Source of the DNA: an uncultured Pseudomonadales bacterium
GTDB taxonomy: Bacteria > Pseudomonadota > Gammaproteobacteria > Pseudomonadales > Azotimanducaceae
DNA length: 64,000 nucleotides
Direction of reading: 5' to 3'
Assembly (NCBI GenBank): GCA_958296195.1
Contig: OY282455.1
Coordinates: forward strand, 4,203,809-4,267,808
Below, one piece after another: positions 61,559 through 64,000 of the stretch (positions are counted from its first letter, which is position 1; every line of letters starts with the position of its first letter). The notes beneath the pieces were generated by a model. That model saw only the letters and a program-made list of their open reading frames with translations. It had not been told where the DNA came from and did no database searches. The position numbers and the translations under genes are program-made.

Positions 61559-62713
61559 CTACAGTGCGTCGGCCAGCGCGTTGATGAGTGCGGCTCGGTG
61601 CTCGCGCAGTGCGTCGTCCCCGGCGTTCGGCCAGGCGGCGTGCTGGGCGATGACGATGTTGCGGACCGGGTCTATCCAGATCTGCTGGCCGAAGATGCCC
61701 AAGCCGCCGTATAGGCCGCCCCCGAACAGCCACCAATAGTAGCCATAGCCCTCATAGGCCGGGGATGGTGCAACGGACTCCCCTATCCAGCCCTCCGGCA
61801 ACACCCGTCGGCCTAGGGGCGTAACCCCGTCCTTTAAGGCGAACAGGCCGATCCGGGCGTAGTCCCGCAGGGTGGCGTTGATGCAGCAGCCTCCGTACTC
61901 CACCCCGCCCGGCTGGTCGATGACCCAACTGCCGTCCGCCTCCATGCCGAAGGGTTGCCAGATTTTGTGGGAGAGGTAGGTGGCCAGGTTGTTGCCGATG
62001 GCCGCCCGCAACAGCGCTCCGGCGATGCTGGTCTCCCCGGTGTTGTAGTTGAACTTGGCGCCGGGGGGCGCAACCCTGGGCAGAACGCGCATGTGTTCCA
62101 CTAGGGCCATGCCGCCGCCGGGGGCCTTGGCGGTGTCTGAATTCGGGTCCGCATAGTCCTCGTTCCAAGCCACGCCCGATGACATTTGCAGGATGTGCCT
62201 GATGGTCACCGCGTCGTAGGCGCCGCCCTTGAGCCGCGGCAGGTAGTCCACCACTGGATCGTCCACGCTGGCGATGTAGCCGTCCTGAATGGCTGCCCCA
62301 ATGAGCATGCTGACCACGGACTTGGCGACGGAGAAGGATATCCAGCGGCTGCTGGCGTCGTTGCCCAAACCGTACCGCTCCAAATGCACCTTGCCGTCCT
62401 TGACGGCGATCAGCCCGGCGATGCGCTGGCTTTGCATGTAGTCATCCAGGCTGCGGCGCACCCCTTGGTGCTTGTAGCGAAAGTCTGCAAAGTCGCTGTG
62501 GGCGGGAACCAGGGGATAGGCATGGGCGCCGGCCTTGATCTCCCGGGTGGGATAAAGGCTGTCGATGGCCCGGTAGCCGATGATCTGCTGCTCCGGCGAC
62601 CAGAACAGAATGCCCTCCCCGCCATGCAGGTCCACCTCCTCCGCCCAAGCCCCCCACGCCGCCATGCAGATGGCGGCCAGCGCCCAAGTGCGCATCTGCC
62701 TCACTGCGCCCAT
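61559..62713 (-). CDS. Serine hydrolase, class C beta-lactamase-like, exported
   Basis: The protein is 384 residues from ATG 62713, which follows a GAAGGAGAAG ribosome site. The signal peptide is VRQMRTWALAAICMAAWGAWA. The active-site SxxK is in RWISFSVAKSVVSML and the Tyr-x-Asn equivalent in AKFNYNTGETS, with HILQMSSGVAWNEDY between. This fits the beta-lactamase/esterase EstB family (PF00144). The precise substrate is unknown. It is convergent with the RND operon with only 42 bases between. Confidence 0.88.
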   Translation of the reverse strand: MGAVRQMRTWALAAICMAAWGAWAEEVDLHGGEGILFWSPEQQIIGYRAIDSLYPTREIKAGAHAYPLVPAHSDFADFRYKHQGVRRSLDDYMQSQRIAGLIAVKDGKVHLERYGLGNDASSRWISFSVAKSVVSMLIGAAIQDGYIASVDDPVVDYLPRLKGGAYDAVTIRHILQMSSGVAWNEDYADPNSDTAKAPGGGMALVEHMRVLPRVAPPGAKFNYNTGETSIAGALLRAAIGNNLATYLSHKIWQPFGMEADGSWVIDQPGGVEYGGCCINATLRDYARIGLFALKDGVTPLGRRVLPEGWIGESVAPSPAYEGYGYYWWLFGGGLYGGLGIFGQQIWIDPVRNIVIAQHAAWPNAGDDALREHRAALINALADAL

Positions 62714-63148
62714 AGCTTCTCCTTCAAGTGTGCAGCCCAAATGTGATCGCCCCAGCGAAGCCAACCGGCCCCGAGCGAGGCGCATCGCCGTTGTGCAGTT
62801 TACCTTCGCTTGAGTAGGGCGTTGCGCCTAAACCTTTAGTGTGGTGTCCCGCAAATAACCACACCTTATCTACGGGTCTTTTTGGGCTCCTGGCTGCGTT
62901 GCTCCGCCTTGTGTGGAGCCCGCCACACGGCGTTGTCGCGCCTTGCCAGGAACCAAAAATCCCTCGCATCCAAAGCGCACTCATTTACGGGACAGCACAC
63001 TAGGTTGGCGTCACCGCCTCGCTCCGTTGCAGCGCCGAACAGGATTGGATTTGACCGGGAAGGCTCTGGGCGCTGATTCGACGGATGTGCCATGATGGGC
63101 GGTCTCGATTAGGAAAATCCGCCTGCCGGCGGATGCAAGGAGGCATTT
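62714..63148. other. Intergenic with a palindromic element
   Basis: This gap lies between the divergent serine hydrolase and SDR genes. It holds the 90-base palindrome described separately, and just before the SDR start a 7-bp hairpin, ATCCGCC-TGCC-GGCGGAT (63117-63134), three bases ahead of an AAGGAGG ribosome site. Confidence 0.6.
62874..62963. repeat. Long imperfect palindrome, possible MITE/REP-type element
   Basis: The left arm (from 62874, GGGTCTTTTTGGGCTCCTGG) and right arm (to 62963, GCCAGGAACCAAAAATCCC) are inverted copies with few mismatches. Further inward GTGTGG and CCACAC pair around a six-base loop. The whole 90 bases could fold into one long hairpin. No gene is inside. Confidence 0.65.
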
Positions 63149-63856
63149 ATGGGCCAGGAAATTTGTTTGATTACCGGAGTGGGTCCCGGCACCGGCAAGG
63201 CCCTGGTCGAGCGCTTTGCCGATGCCTATCAAGTGGCCATGCTGGCCCGCAATCGCGAGCGGCTTCAGGGGATTGAGGAGGCGGTGCCCAACACAAAGGG
63301 CTATCCCTGCGATGTGGCCGACCCGGAACAGCTGCAGACCACTCTAGCGGCGATCAAAGCCGAGCTTGGCGCTCCCTCCGTGGTCATCCACAACGCCGTG
63401 GGCGGCGCTTTCGGCAATTTTTTGAGCATCGACCCGGAGGCGCTGAACCGCAATTTTCAGATCAACACCACGGCCTTGCTGCGCTTAGCCCAAGCCACGG
63501 CCCCGTCCATGATCGACGCCGGCCAAGGCGCCATCCTCTGCACCGGCAACACCGCCGCCTACCGGGGCGTGGAGAACTTCGCCGGGTTCGCGCCCACCAA
63601 GGCGGCGCAACGCATCCTCTGCGAATCCATGGCCCGCCACTTAGGGCCAAAGGGCGTGCATGTGGCCTTCATCGCCATCGACGCCGTCATCAACGTGCCT
63701 TGGACTCGCAAGCGCTTCGCCGACCAACCCGACGACTTTTTCTGCCAGCCCAAGGACATCGCCGCCGAATGCTGGCACGTCGCCCATCAACCGCGCTCCG
63801 CCTGGAGCTTCAACGTCCTGATCCGCCCCCATCGAGAGCCTTGGTCCATCTCCTAG
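63149..63856 (+). CDS. Short-chain dehydrogenase/reductase family protein
   Basis: The protein is 235 residues from ATG 63149, six bases after AAGGAGG. The cofactor site is LITGVGPGTGKALVERF, close to the SDR Gly pattern; VVIHNAVGGAFGN replaces the usual NNAG. The catalytic region is non-classical: AILCTGNTAAYRG gives the Ser/Thr place, but the Tyr-x-x-x-Lys is not in standard form; AGFAPTKAAQRILCESMARHL has a Phe where Tyr is expected. It may be an atypical or inactive SDR. A hairpin overlies the leader. Confidence 0.82.
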   Translation: MGQEICLITGVGPGTGKALVERFADAYQVAMLARNRERLQGIEEAVPNTKGYPCDVADPEQLQTTLAAIKAELGAPSVVIHNAVGGAFGNFLSIDPEALNRNFQINTTALLRLAQATAPSMIDAGQGAILCTGNTAAYRGVENFAGFAPTKAAQRILCESMARHLGPKGVHVAFIAIDAVINVPWTRKRFADQPDDFFCQPKDIAAECWHVAHQPRSAWSFNVLIRPHREPWSIS

Positions 63857-63889
63857 GTGGTTCCGCATGGCTCTTCGCTGCGGCGGCCG

Positions 63890-64000
63890 CTAGGTGCTCC
63901 CGTACAAGTGCTTGACGTGCTCCCGTCCAACGCCAACAATGGCGGCGTCTGTCCGGTGCCAAGGGGTGCAGCCATGCCTTTTGAGGAACAGCAGGAAGTC
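63890..64000 (-). CDS. C-terminal end of a gene running off the window (partial)
   Basis: On the minus strand a frame enters from the right edge and ends in TAG at 63892-63890, giving 36 residues that begin DFLLFLKRHGCTPWHRTDAA and end REHVKHLYGST. The composition is coding-like, but I do not recognise the family. It could also be an open frame by chance. Confidence 0.35.
   Translation of the reverse strand, partial: DFLLFLKRHGCTPWHRTDAAIVGVGREHVKHLYGST

Noticed and set aside
1-64000. tRNA, rRNA or known riboswitch genes
   Set aside because: None recognised by eye; a covariance-model scan was not possible here.

Overview
The window reads as a high-GC gammaproteobacterial chromosome. The core block pyrE - rph / yicC - gmk - rpoZ - spoT - recG / rubredoxin - ubiA (15.2-24.3 kb) has the order I know from Pseudomonas-like gammaproteobacteria. 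thrB (type II), an aerobic heterotetrameric sarcosine oxidase, a TRAP permease pair and an RND efflux pair fit a free-living or host-associated aerobic heterotroph. No rRNA, tRNA or CRISPR array was seen.

Layout. (1) 1-15.2 kb is a defence-type island. It holds the end of mcrB and mcrC, the housekeeping gene thrB, and then a minus-strand run downstream of pyrE: three small unknown genes, a 2546-residue protein with two sacsin/Hsp90-type GHKL ATPase modules, and a SNF2-type helicase joined to it by an ATGA overlap. (2) 15.2-26.3 kb is ordinary core metabolism and information processing plus a TRAP DctQ/DctM pair. (3) 26.4-41.7 kb is a plastic accessory stretch. It contains an AlbA_2/RecG-like protein, an FAD oxidoreductase, a NYN nuclease gene behind a promoter and terminator-like hairpin, two near-identical Uma2 genes as direct repeats 9.3 kb apart plus two Uma2 fragments, a divergent uracil-DNA-glycosylase homologue, a DUF4143 ATPase, an AT-rich three-gene membrane cassette, a FitAB/VapBC toxin-antitoxin pair, and remnants of Doc, PHP, P-loop ATPase and Tad-pilus genes.

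(4) 41.7-56.7 kb is the sarcosine oxidase operon (soxB-soxD-soxA-soxG, minus strand), split between soxB and soxD by a 9.8-kb insert. The insert carries what I read as a lasso-peptide cluster: a PqqD-like leader-binding protein (B1), an asparagine-synthetase-like cyclase (C), a precursor whose predicted core is GGPKSGTTENSGYFFSL with a Gly1-Glu9 ring, a GT8 glycosyltransferase, two sulfotransferases, an HPr-kinase-like protein, a divergent 2-oxoglutarate/Fe(II) oxygenase, and a second, apparently decayed precursor. A complete 1.5-kb insertion sequence with a 16-bp target duplication sits between cyclase and precursor, abutting the precursor's -35 box. I found no B2 leader peptidase. The right edge carries IS30 and antitoxin-like debris. 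(5) 57.1-64 kb holds an RND efflux adaptor/pump pair, a serine hydrolase, a 90-nt palindromic element, an SDR oxidoreductase and the end of one more gene.

The two items I would follow first are the multiply tailored lasso cluster and the GHKL-SNF2 pair next to McrBC.
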